A stretch of 64,000 nucleotides of DNA. Source: Filimonas lacunae. Its GTDB lineage: Bacteria > Bacteroidota > Bacteroidia > Chitinophagales > Chitinophagaceae. Below, in pieces: positions 57,266 to 64,000 of the stretch (positions within the stretch are counted from its first letter, which is position 1; each line of letters opens with the position of its first letter). Under the pieces are notes generated by a model that worked only from the letters and a program-made list of their open reading frames with translations, was not told the DNA's origin and searched no databases. The position numbers were made by a program, and so were the translations under genes. Location of the stretch: contig NZ_AP017422.1 in the NCBI RefSeq assembly GCF_002355595.1, forward strand, positions 930,001-994,000, in the 5' to 3' direction.

Positions 57266-59489
57266 TGGTGGCGCGTTGCTGGTATCAGGCATTGTATGGG
57301 CCTGTGCCGGTGGTTGGGAAGAAGACTATTCTGTATTTAGCCCGGAGTATTTTGTGGATTCGGGTTATTCCCCCTTCTTCTACGATAGTTATAATGCTTA
57401 TTACGCAGATAGCTATGAGGAGAGAGAAACGAAGACGGATAACAACGCCCGCTATAATCATCAACTGATTAAAGAATGGAACGGTTACCTGGAAGGGAAG
57501 ATGCCGGAAGACGCGCTTGATTTTTTACTTACCCGTGCATCGCGTAATGCCGTAGATTCAGTAGGTAAAAAACTCAATGGTAAGCTACAGGCATTACCTG
57601 CCGGCTATCCCGACTTTAACCAGGTGAAGGCAGATAAGAAAAAACTACAGGCTTTTATCAACTACCTGTTAATAGCTAAGGACTGCGAAAGCTTTGCGGT
57701 ACGTGAAGTATGGTGCGATTGGCAGGATAAGCCTGTGATACAGGTAGATGCAGCATTGGAGCAGGTGTTAGCTAACGCTTTACAGCAATCTAAAGATGAC
57801 TTTATTCGTCAGCGCCTGTTGTTTCAATTGATCCGTTTTTATTATTTCCAGGAAAAGGCAGGAGGTAGTCAAACTGCTACTGCAAAAAATAGCACTACCA
57901 ATAGCAAGCTGATGAATCTGTATCGGCAATATGAAAAGAGCTTCCCCCATAATCTCATCTATTACCGCACTCTTGGATATGTAGCGGGGTATTACTATGC
58001 ACATGGCAACTATGCGCTCAGTAATTATTTATACAGCCTGGGATATAGCTATTCTACTGAAATGAGAATTCCAAGCAAATGGAGTTTTCATCCACAAGAA
58101 GAGGCAGACTGGAAACAGACACTGCAACTGGCCACTACGCCTGAAGAGAAAATCACGCTCTGGCATATGCTGGGTATGGAGAATGATCCGGGAAGGGGCA
58201 TACTGGAAATTATAGCCCTCGATCCACAATCAGAAAAAGCAGATCTGTTATTAAGCAGGCTTATCAATAGCAGGGAAGCAAGCAGTGATACTTCCGTTGC
58301 CGATCTGGCTATTATAGATGGGGTGGCCCGTGCCGGTAAAACAGCAAAACCTTATTTCTGGAACCTGGGTGCAGGTTACCTGCATTTTCTACATAAAGAT
58401 TATGCAAAGGCCAGGGCTTTTTATGCCGAAGCGAATAAGCAGCTGCCTGCCGGCAATAAGTATATTGCTGCACAGTATAAGTTGTTAACGATATTGTTGC
58501 TGATTGATCAGTATCCTAAGCTGGATGCTAATGCAGAAACTACATTGGTAGAACCATTGAACTGGCTGGCCGATTTGCGCGATCAGAAAGATACCGTGAA
58601 TAAGTTGCGCTTTGCTAATGCACTTACGCATGTATCAGAAGCTTTGTCGGTAAAGTATACGAAACAAAAGGATAAGGTAAAAGCTGTTTGCTTTAGCAAT
58701 AACTCTGGTTTTTACGCAGCTCCGGTGAATGTAACTGCTTTATTGCAGTTGCTGAATAAAACAGATAAATCGGCTTTTGAAAATGCTATGTTGCGTTACT
58801 ACCCTTTAAAAGCTGACGATCTGTATTACCACCAGGCTACGGTGGCGACCTTTCGCGAACAATTAGATCAGGCTATTGAGCTGATGAAGAAAGCAGGGGA
58901 TAAGGGTGGTTTTACGTTACCGGGTAATCCCTTCAATGGCCGCATTAATGACTGTCACGACTGCGACCATGAAGCGCTGCAAAAAACAAAGTACACTTCA
59001 CTCAGTTTTCTGGAAACCATGAAGAAAATGAAAGAAGATATAGCGGCAGGCAAGGATGTGTATAGCAATGCGCTGCTGTTGGGCAATGCTTATTATAATA
59101 TTACCCATTATGGCAATGCGCGTGCTTTTTCTGAGTCGCCTATTATATCGGCGGGCTGCTGTACGGAATATATTGATAGTAGTTATCGCTTCATGCTTAC
59201 TTCCTGTGCCAGTGCTGAAAAATATTACCAACTGGCATCGCAAAATGCTACCAATAACGAACAGCGTGCAAAATGTGCTTTCCTCTCGGCTAAGTGCGAA
59301 AGGAATAGATTTTATAACTGGATGTATACGCAGCCAGAGTCGGCCAAGGGTACGTATGATCATCCAACACTACCGCCGGCCGGAAAATACTTTGCATTAT
59401 TAAACAGTACTTACAGTAATACTGCTTATTACAAAGAAGCATTGAAAGAATGTGGTTATTTTCAGGATTATGTATATAGTACCAAATAG
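57195..59489 (+). CDS. Large exported helical-repeat protein of unknown function
   Basis: The 764-residue protein starts inside the preceding lipoprotein gene; no other nearby Met would preserve its signal segment (LGFLIAFSGGALLVSGIVWACAGG). Downstream it is mostly helical with TPR-like stretches (YYAHGNYALSNYLYSLGYSY, DYAKARAFYAEANKQLPAG, KYYQLASQNATNNEQRAKCAFLSAKCERNRF). Near residue 580 a Cys-rich NDCHDCDHE motif could bind metal, and a CC pair (SAGCCTEYI) follows. I recognise no named family. The overlap and shared export signals suggest it works with the upstream lipoprotein at the cell envelope. Confidence 0.6.
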   Translation: MSFLHSTRKSIKQKISLGFLIAFSGGALLVSGIVWACAGGWEEDYSVFSPEYFVDSGYSPFFYDSYNAYYADSYEERETKTDNNARYNHQLIKEWNGYLEGKMPEDALDFLLTRASRNAVDSVGKKLNGKLQALPAGYPDFNQVKADKKKLQAFINYLLIAKDCESFAVREVWCDWQDKPVIQVDAALEQVLANALQQSKDDFIRQRLLFQLIRFYYFQEKAGGSQTATAKNSTTNSKLMNLYRQYEKSFPHNLIYYRTLGYVAGYYYAHGNYALSNYLYSLGYSYSTEMRIPSKWSFHPQEEADWKQTLQLATTPEEKITLWHMLGMENDPGRGILEIIALDPQSEKADLLLSRLINSREASSDTSVADLAIIDGVARAGKTAKPYFWNLGAGYLHFLHKDYAKARAFYAEANKQLPAGNKYIAAQYKLLTILLLIDQYPKLDANAETTLVEPLNWLADLRDQKDTVNKLRFANALTHVSEALSVKYTKQKDKVKAVCFSNNSGFYAAPVNVTALLQLLNKTDKSAFENAMLRYYPLKADDLYYHQATVATFREQLDQAIELMKKAGDKGGFTLPGNPFNGRINDCHDCDHEALQKTKYTSLSFLETMKKMKEDIAAGKDVYSNALLLGNAYYNITHYGNARAFSESPIISAGCCTEYIDSSYRFMLTSCASAEKYYQLASQNATNNEQRAKCAFLSAKCERNRFYNWMYTQPESAKGTYDHPTLPPAGKYFALLNSTYSNTAYYKEALKECGYFQDYVYSTK

Positions 59490-59540
59490 GCTGTGAGATA
59501 AGGTATTAGTAAGCTTCCATGCTTTTGCATTTTATACAAA

Positions 59541-59570
59541 TTGGCCCTTGCTTCAACAGGCAAGGGCCAA
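59541..59570. terminator. Convergent terminator between the helical-repeat gene and nemA
   Basis: TTGGCCCTTGC (59541-59551) and GCAAGGGCCAA (59560-59570) form an 11-base perfect stem, with T residues after it on the plus strand. Confidence 0.8.
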
Positions 59571-59592
59571 TCATTTTTTATGGCTGCTATTA

Positions 59593-60657
59593 CTAGTAAA
59601 GTACACCCATGCTGGCTGGTGAAAAATCAGCCAATTCAGCGGTGCGGCCTTCTTTTACTTTTTTTACCCATTCCGGGTCACTGAGTAAAGCCCTGCCTAC
59701 TGCTACCAGGTCAAAGTCTTGCCTTTCCAGGCGGCGTATTAATTCAGTCAGGTCTGACTTTTCGGTACCTTCTCCTTTAAATGCCGAAATAAAATCGCCT
59801 TTTAACCCAACAGAACCCACGGTAATAGTAGGTTGTCCGGTAAGCTTCTTAGCCCAGCCGGCAAAGTTGAGGTCCGATCCTTCAAACTCGGGTTCCCAGA
59901 AACGGCGTTGCGAGCAATGGAAGATATCTACACCCGCTTCTTTCATCGGTAACAGCCATGCTTCCATTTCCTGTGGCGTAAAGGCCAGGCGGCTGGTATA
60001 GTCCTGTTGTTTCCATTGCGACAGACGAATGATAATGGTGAAGTCTGCACCTACGGCAGCACGCACTGCTTTAATCACTTCTACTGCAAACCGGCTTCTT
60101 TCTCCGATAGTTTTGCCACCATATTCATCTGTGCGGTTATTGGTGGTTTGCCAAAAAAACTGATCTATCAGGTAACCATGTGCGCCATGCAGTTCCAGGC
60201 AGTCGAAGCCCAGTTTTTTAGCGGCTGCGGCAGACGCGGCAAATTGCTGAATTGCATCCTGTATATCTGCTACCGACATGTTGTCCGGGCTTTCCATGGG
60301 AATACCAGGGTAGGGCGAGTTGGGAATAGGAGTGTTGCCTACATGCCATATTTGTGGCCCCATTTTGCCTTCTTTGGCGTGTACGGCATCAATCACCTGT
60401 TTCCAGGCGTTCAGGGCTGTATCGCCATGAAAATCAGGTATATCTTTCATGTTTTTGCTGCCCGGGCGATTGATCACAGTACCCTCCGATAAAATCAATC
60501 CCACTTCTGCGCCGGCCCTTCTGGCGTAATAGGCGGCTACCTGTTCGGTAGGAATGCCATCGGGCGATTGTGCCCGGGTCATTGGCGCCATTACTATTCT
60601 GTTTTTTAGTTGCAACTGCTTGTACTGAAACGGTTGAAACAATGCTGTTGTGTTCAT
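59593..60657 (-). CDS. nemA: Old Yellow Enzyme-family alkene reductase (NemA-like)
   Basis: This 354-residue FMN protein reduces activated C=C bonds of enones, maleimides, quinone-like electrophiles and nitrate esters with NAD(P)H. The TIM barrel shows KNRIVMAPMTRAQ (FMN loop), the substrate-binding pair His-x2-Asn/His in CLELHGAHGYLIDQFFWQTTNNRTDEYGG, RLSQWKQQDY and VGSVGLKGDF, and the phosphate site LVAVGRALLSDPEWV. Length is normal. It is divergent from an HxlR regulator with N-terminal cysteines, with 135 bases of repeated GTAAC/GTTAC sites between them, suggesting induction by electrophiles. Confidence 0.9.
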   Translation of the reverse strand: MNTTALFQPFQYKQLQLKNRIVMAPMTRAQSPDGIPTEQVAAYYARRAGAEVGLILSEGTVINRPGSKNMKDIPDFHGDTALNAWKQVIDAVHAKEGKMGPQIWHVGNTPIPNSPYPGIPMESPDNMSVADIQDAIQQFAASAAAAKKLGFDCLELHGAHGYLIDQFFWQTTNNRTDEYGGKTIGERSRFAVEVIKAVRAAVGADFTIIIRLSQWKQQDYTSRLAFTPQEMEAWLLPMKEAGVDIFHCSQRRFWEPEFEGSDLNFAGWAKKLTGQPTITVGSVGLKGDFISAFKGEGTEKSDLTELIRRLERQDFDLVAVGRALLSDPEWVKKVKEGRTAELADFSPASMGVLY

Positions 60658-60691
60658 CTTTACGTGCTTTAAATGTGCGCTGATTGGTAAT

Positions 60692-60789
60692 AGTTACACA
60701 AAGTAACTGCCAATGGTTTACTTTTGTAACTATTAAGCAGAAATAGTGGTTACATCCTTGTAACCATCAATAGTAACCTGTATGTAACC
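60692..60789. promoter_or_regulatory. Cluster of GTAAC/GTTAC operator-like sites between nemA and hxlR
   Basis: Two perfect palindromes, AGTTAC-N5-GTAACT (60692-60708) and TGGTTACA-N4-TGTAACCA (60747-60766), accompany single GTAAC sites at 60726, 60773 and 60784. Seven exact pentamers occur in under 100 bases, mostly 10-13 bases apart or a multiple of this. Confidence 0.65.
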
Positions 60790-60792
60790 AGT

Positions 60793-61158
60793 ATGAAAGA
60801 GTGTGATTGGAAAGCTGCCAGTTGTCCATTGTTCAATGCCATGTCGGCGCTGGGTAATAAGTGGAAACCTATTATCATTAGTGTAATAAAAGAACGTCAG
60901 CTGCGGTTTGGGCAAATTGCTTCCCGCATACCCATTATCTCCCGCAAAGTTCTCACCGATCAGTTGCGTGAACTGGAAGGGGATGGGCTGATTATCCGTA
61001 AAGAATTTAAAGAGCTACCGCCAAGGGTGGAATACTGCCTTACCGAAAAAGGATTGGAGCTGTTGCCTATACTAAGCCTGCTGGAACAATGGGATGAGAA
61101 GTATTCGGGCGTGAAGGTGGAGCAGGAAGATATAACCGTTCATCCTAATGCTTTATAA
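60793..61158 (+). CDS. HxlR-family transcriptional regulator with N-terminal cysteines
   Basis: The 121-residue winged-helix protein starts MKECDWKAASCPLFNAMSALGNKWKPIII, with Cys4 and Cys11 in the position where redox-sensing HxlR proteins (YodB, HypR) have their sensor Cys. The HTH is FGQIASRIPIISRKVLTDQLRELEGDGLI, then a wing EFKELPPRVEYCLTEKG and a C-terminal dimer helix. It is divergent from nemA and presumably represses both genes through the GTAAC sites. A repressor role and electrophile sensing are inferred from family and context. Confidence 0.88.
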   Translation: MKECDWKAASCPLFNAMSALGNKWKPIIISVIKERQLRFGQIASRIPIISRKVLTDQLRELEGDGLIIRKEFKELPPRVEYCLTEKGLELLPILSLLEQWDEKYSGVKVEQEDITVHPNAL

Positions 61159-61193
61159 TAGGTAAGTACTTTTCTATAATTTGGCATTTCTAT

Positions 61194-61778
61194 ATGATGG
61201 CAAGAATCGTTTTTCTCAGTGTCTTTATTTTCTTATTCCATACTTTACCGGCACAATACTTCGGCTTCGGCGTCAAAGCTGGAATGAATTATTCCAGTTA
61301 CAGCAATGGATTGATGGGATATCAACCCAATGTATTCGGGCATGCGGGCAGCATCACTTATTTTGGTATCAACCGTCATTTAGGTATACAGCTGGAGCTG
61401 GAATTTGCCAGGCATGGCGGCAAAGTACCGGTAGGAGAATATAAGCTGGATGTAAAGCAAAACTACTTTTCTGTACCGTTGTTGTTGAAATATAAAACAC
61501 AATCTGGTTTCTTTATCAATGGCGGTCCTCAGTTCAATATCCGTGTGTCGCAATACATCATGAACTATAAGCTGCCATTGGGGTCATCCAGTATAGAGAT
61601 GTCATTAGCGGGTGGTATTGGTTACCGGATGACACCGGGATGTGGTATTGAAGCCCGGTATATTAAAGGCATCACTAACACGGGGCAATATCTCAAAGAC
61701 AATGCAAACCTGGTAAACTTTAAAACCAATGTGTTTCAGGTGTCTTTGTTCTGGCTATTGTTGTTTGATAATGATTGA
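61194..61778 (+). CDS. Outer-membrane beta-barrel (porin-family/PorT-like) protein
   Basis: The 194-residue product has a signal peptide (RIVFLSVFIFLFHTLPAQ) and an OMP_b-brl_2-type eight-stranded barrel pattern: FGFGVKAGMNYSSY, HLGIQLELEFARHGGKV, VKQNYFSVPLLLKYKTQ, GFFINGGPQFNIRVS, GGIGYRMTPGCGIEARYIKG and VFQVSLFWLLLF. MMAR and MAR are equivalent starts. Such small barrels are abundant in Bacteroidota, and no specific function follows. It lies 35 bases after hxlR on the same strand and may be cotranscribed. Confidence 0.8.
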   Translation: MMARIVFLSVFIFLFHTLPAQYFGFGVKAGMNYSSYSNGLMGYQPNVFGHAGSITYFGINRHLGIQLELEFARHGGKVPVGEYKLDVKQNYFSVPLLLKYKTQSGFFINGGPQFNIRVSQYIMNYKLPLGSSSIEMSLAGGIGYRMTPGCGIEARYIKGITNTGQYLKDNANLVNFKTNVFQVSLFWLLLFDND

Positions 61779-61796
61779 TTGCTCAATAAGCATATG

Positions 61797-61833
61797 TAAA
61801 CGGCCATCTGTTTTCGAAACAGATGGCCGTTTA
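61797..61833. terminator. Strong bidirectional terminator
   Basis: Perfect 17-base arms (61797-61813 and 61817-61833) with a 3-base TCG loop lie between the convergent beta-barrel and SDR genes. The stem core is CGGCCATCTG/CAGATGGCCG. Confidence 0.8.
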
Positions 61834-61837
61834 CTAT

Positions 61838-62677
61838 TTAAAAATCTGTAGACAATGTAACTGCCTTATTCGCTTCTATTCCTGCCTGTAACATTTGTAC
61901 TTTATAATTAGCAAACTGTAAAGCATCTGAACCTAACAATAAACGAATTGGGGCTTCGCTTTGTGCAGCGGTGTTTATGATGGCCGCAGCTACTTTTTGT
62001 GGATCGCCAATCTGGCTACCGGGTATGTCTTCTTTATGTTTGCGTTTTTCTTCTGCAAGGGCGGTGTAGGCTGCTATAGGATTAGCAGGCACAGCCATAG
62101 AACCGCTGCTTAAGAAGTTGGTGCGTACATACCCAGGCTCTATGATGGTTACTTTTATACCAAAGGGAGCTACTTCCTGTGCCAGCGCTTCTGATAGGCC
62201 TTCTACGGCAAATTTGGTAGCACAATAGATACCCCAGCCGGCACCGGATATTAAGCCAAATACGGAAGATAGGTTGAATATATGCCCACTGTTAGCTGCA
62301 CGCATATGCGGTAATACAGCACGGGTAACATGCAGCAGGCCAAATACGTTTACATCAAAACTGGTCATTACTTCCTGGTGTGAGGTTTCTTCAATGCCGC
62401 CTATTAAGCCAAAGCCAGCGTTGTTTACTAAAAAGTCGATAGCAGAAAACTGTGCTATAGCGGCGTTAACGCCCGCCTGTACACTGGCTTCACTGGTTAA
62501 ATCCACCTGTAAGGGTAAAAACTGTGCAGATGCAGGGCCAGCAGCTTGTATCAATGTTTGCAGGCTGCGTGCAGTGGCTGCTACGTTAAATCCAGCTGCC
62601 AGTAATTGTTGGGTTAATACCAGTCCTATGCCTTGCGATGCGCCTGTGATAAACCATGTTTTTCTTTGCTTTTCCAT
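61838..62677 (-). CDS. SDR-family oxidoreductase
   Basis: The 279-residue classical short-chain dehydrogenase has the cofactor motif TGASQGIG (11-18), NNAGFGLIGG (about 89-98), the catalytic Ser of NLSSVFGLISG and Tyr-x3-Lys in YCATKFAVEGLSEAL, then EPGYVRTNF. A Ser/Arg combination after the first strand (ATARSLQ) suggests NADP(H). The C-terminal part resembles the Bacteroidota 'SDR/oxidoreductase' often controlled by AraC or HxlR regulators. It follows the AraC gene on the same strand with a 79-base gap, so that regulator is a likely controller. Confidence 0.88.
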   Translation of the reverse strand: MEKQRKTWFITGASQGIGLVLTQQLLAAGFNVAATARSLQTLIQAAGPASAQFLPLQVDLTSEASVQAGVNAAIAQFSAIDFLVNNAGFGLIGGIEETSHQEVMTSFDVNVFGLLHVTRAVLPHMRAANSGHIFNLSSVFGLISGAGWGIYCATKFAVEGLSEALAQEVAPFGIKVTIIEPGYVRTNFLSSGSMAVPANPIAAYTALAEEKRKHKEDIPGSQIGDPQKVAAAIINTAAQSEAPIRLLLGSDALQFANYKVQMLQAGIEANKAVTLSTDF

Positions 62678-62756
62678 TTGTCAGTATTTTATACTGCAAA
62701 GAAAGAAACAGGTGGGCGGAAGGCATTTATGCGGATAACAGGGATACTTGTGAGTT

Positions 62757-63698
62757 TCAAAGATGTGCCTGTAAAGCATGCTTTTCGCGAAAAACGGAAG
62801 GAGGCATCTGTTCTTTTTTATGAAAGAAAGCCGTAAAGGCCGCTTGTTCGGAAAAGCCCAGTACATAACTGATATTGCGTATGTCCCAGTCTGTTTGTGT
62901 TAACAATACCTTGGCTTCATATAACAACCTGTCTTGTATATGCACTCGCAGAGTTTTACCTGTCTGGTTTTTTACCAGCGCGTTCAGGTAGTTAGGGTGT
63001 ACATGCAGTTGATCGGCAAACTCCTGGGCGGTTTTTACTTTCACTATATCATTGGGGCTTTGTACCTGGAAGGTGGATTCCAGCAGGGATAAAAAGCCGT
63101 GTATATAACGGTAGCTTTCGGGCACAGCCACATCGGGCAGGTTTTTGCCGGCGCGTTGTGCTTCCAGCAATATCATCTGCAAATGCAATAGTATAGCCTG
63201 TTTTTTATCATCGTGGTGGCTCTCTTCTTCTGCCAGTATGTTTTGAAACAACTGATGAATGGTGGCAGATGTTGCTGCTGTTAACTGAACTACTGCTTTA
63301 GATGGCTGAAAGTAAGGGTATTGTTTAAACAGCTGTAACAGGTGTGCCTGTTGTTCAAAATAACGGGGATGTATCAGGCAAAAATGTCCTTCTGTGTCGG
63401 TAGAAGTGTTTTGCCACGACATAATTTCGTCCGGGTGCAGAAAAGAGATATCACCAGGGTTCGTGTGATACTGATGCAAGCCTACAGTAAGAATGCCTGT
63501 GCCGGATGTAATATGGAAAATTTTATAGAACTGCCTGCGGTTGGGAGATATATAATCGTTCACAGGCGTATGCTTCCGGTCTTTGATGGTAAAAAGGCTG
63601 GCATTTACAGGATACTGTTCTACGTTTAAAAATGGCACTTTAAAATGTTCCTGTGTAAATGCTTCTAATGCCAAACGCGGGATAGCTGCTTTTTCCAT
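62757..63698 (-). CDS. AraC-family transcriptional regulator
   Basis: The 313-residue protein has an N-terminal cupin-like sensor domain (FYKIFHITSGTGILTVGLHQYHTNPGDISFLHPDE) and a helical dimerisation region, then the two-helix-turn-helix HTH_18 domain (about 205-310): TAQEFADQLHVHPNYLNALVKNQTGKTLRVHIQDRLLYEAKVLL and IRNISYVLGFSEQAAFTAFFHKKEQMPPSVFR. All expected family positions are present. It precedes the SDR gene on the same strand, which suggests local activation of that gene. The small-molecule signal is unknown. Confidence 0.92.
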   Translation of the reverse strand: MEKAAIPRLALEAFTQEHFKVPFLNVEQYPVNASLFTIKDRKHTPVNDYISPNRRQFYKIFHITSGTGILTVGLHQYHTNPGDISFLHPDEIMSWQNTSTDTEGHFCLIHPRYFEQQAHLLQLFKQYPYFQPSKAVVQLTAATSATIHQLFQNILAEEESHHDDKKQAILLHLQMILLEAQRAGKNLPDVAVPESYRYIHGFLSLLESTFQVQSPNDIVKVKTAQEFADQLHVHPNYLNALVKNQTGKTLRVHIQDRLLYEAKVLLTQTDWDIRNISYVLGFSEQAAFTAFFHKKEQMPPSVFREKHALQAHL

Positions 63699-63730
63699 GT
63701 GATAACGATATGGGTAAAGTTAAAGTATAC

Positions 63731-64000
63731 TTACGCAATGCGCATTTTTTCGAGGTGTGGCTGATACATACGACCCCATTTTTCCATCATCAACACCACA
63801 GGCAATAGTTCCTGTCCAAATGCAGTCAACTGATATTCAGTACGCAAAGGCACTTCAGCGTATACTGTTTTGGTAATGATGGCATGGTCTTCCAGCTCTT
63901 TCATTTGCTGTGCCAGCACCCGTTTGCTAATCCCCGACACCATTTTTTGTAACTCTGTTGGACGTTTGGGGCCGTTTTGCAGGTAACATATAATGAAGGG
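63731..64000 (-). CDS. HxlR-family regulator, N-terminus cut off by window edge
   Basis: The frame is open to the right edge; the visible 89 residues begin PFIICYLQNGPKRPTELQKM and continue through the HTH (VSGISKRVLAQQMKELEDHAII) and wing (TVYAEVPLRTEYQLTAFGQELLP) to the stop at 63731. The N-terminal segment, including any sensor cysteine, lies outside the window. It is on the same strand as and 32 bases upstream of the AraC gene, so the order HxlR - AraC - SDR may be one regulatory module. Confidence 0.88.
   Translation of the reverse strand, partial: PFIICYLQNGPKRPTELQKMVSGISKRVLAQQMKELEDHAIITKTVYAEVPLRTEYQLTAFGQELLPVVLMMEKWGRMYQPHLEKMRIA

Noticed and set aside
1-64000. Insertion sequences, prophage, integrative element or toxin-antitoxin module
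   Set aside because: No transposase, integrase, phage structural or recognised toxin gene was seen; the remnants found do not identify any such element.

Overview
The window looks like chromosomal DNA of a gliding-type Bacteroidota, most likely Chitinophagia/Chitinophagaceae. The grounds are a giant surface protein with a gliding-motility/type IX secretion (T9SS) type B C-terminal domain followed directly by a PorP/SprF-family protein, a TonB-dependent receptor with an N-terminal carboxypeptidase-like domain, LytS/LytTR regulation, DUF1361 and DUF1835 proteins, weak Shine-Dalgarno sequences, and a few TTTG-N20-TAnnTTTG promoters. Family names come from reading the translations; no database search was possible.

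Layout. 1-3.3 kb: truncated secreted beta-propeller gene, tcdA (tRNA ct6A synthesis), a cysteine-cluster protein and a membrane transglutaminase-like protein. 3.4-9.8 kb: topoisomerase IV operon, parE - GNAT acetyltransferase - DUF1835 - VOC protein - parC, with almost no intergenic DNA. 9.8-11.2 kb: OmpA-like lipoprotein and an Ala-rich secreted protein. 11.2-12.2 kb: aat and clpS, the two specificity factors of the bacterial N-degron pathway. 12.2-19.5 kb: phosphatase-superfamily protein, PepSY membrane protein, LRR-protein kinase fusion, azoreductase, proline catabolic dehydrogenase pruA, and an AraC-sensor-like fragment.

19.7-39.9 kb: a 6415-residue adhesin-like protein (19.2 kb gene) and its PorP/SprF partner, an arrangement like sprB-sprF of Flavobacterium gliding. 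By hand count the adhesin has 5 Ig-like repeats, 50 cadherin-like repeats of about 97 residues, a DUF11-like domain and a type B T9SS signal. Inside the 50-repeat array a block of 13 repeats (1263 residues) is present twice (second copy 1265 residues), offset by 24 repeats; the copies match repeat by repeat in cysteine pattern, indels and idiosyncratic motifs.

40-43 kb: membrane protein, winged-helix regulator, ferritin-like di-iron protein, DgkA-type lipid kinase and DUF1361 protein; two related palindromes flank the first two genes and may be the regulator's operators. 43-51 kb: gene remnants, alpha/beta hydrolase, siderophore-type TonB receptor, histidine kinase, PepSY-like protein with a perfect operator-like palindrome, two little-known genes. 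51.3-54.9 kb: TlpA thioredoxin - LytS kinase - LytTR regulator operon with 4-base overlaps. Then tRNA-Val(TAC), an unknown protein, and an uncharacterised overlapping pair (lipoprotein plus 764-residue exported protein). 59.6-64 kb: Old Yellow Enzyme divergent from an HxlR regulator across a cluster of GTAAC sites, a beta-barrel protein, SDR, AraC regulator and a truncated second HxlR regulator. No transposase, integrase, prophage or CRISPR array was seen.
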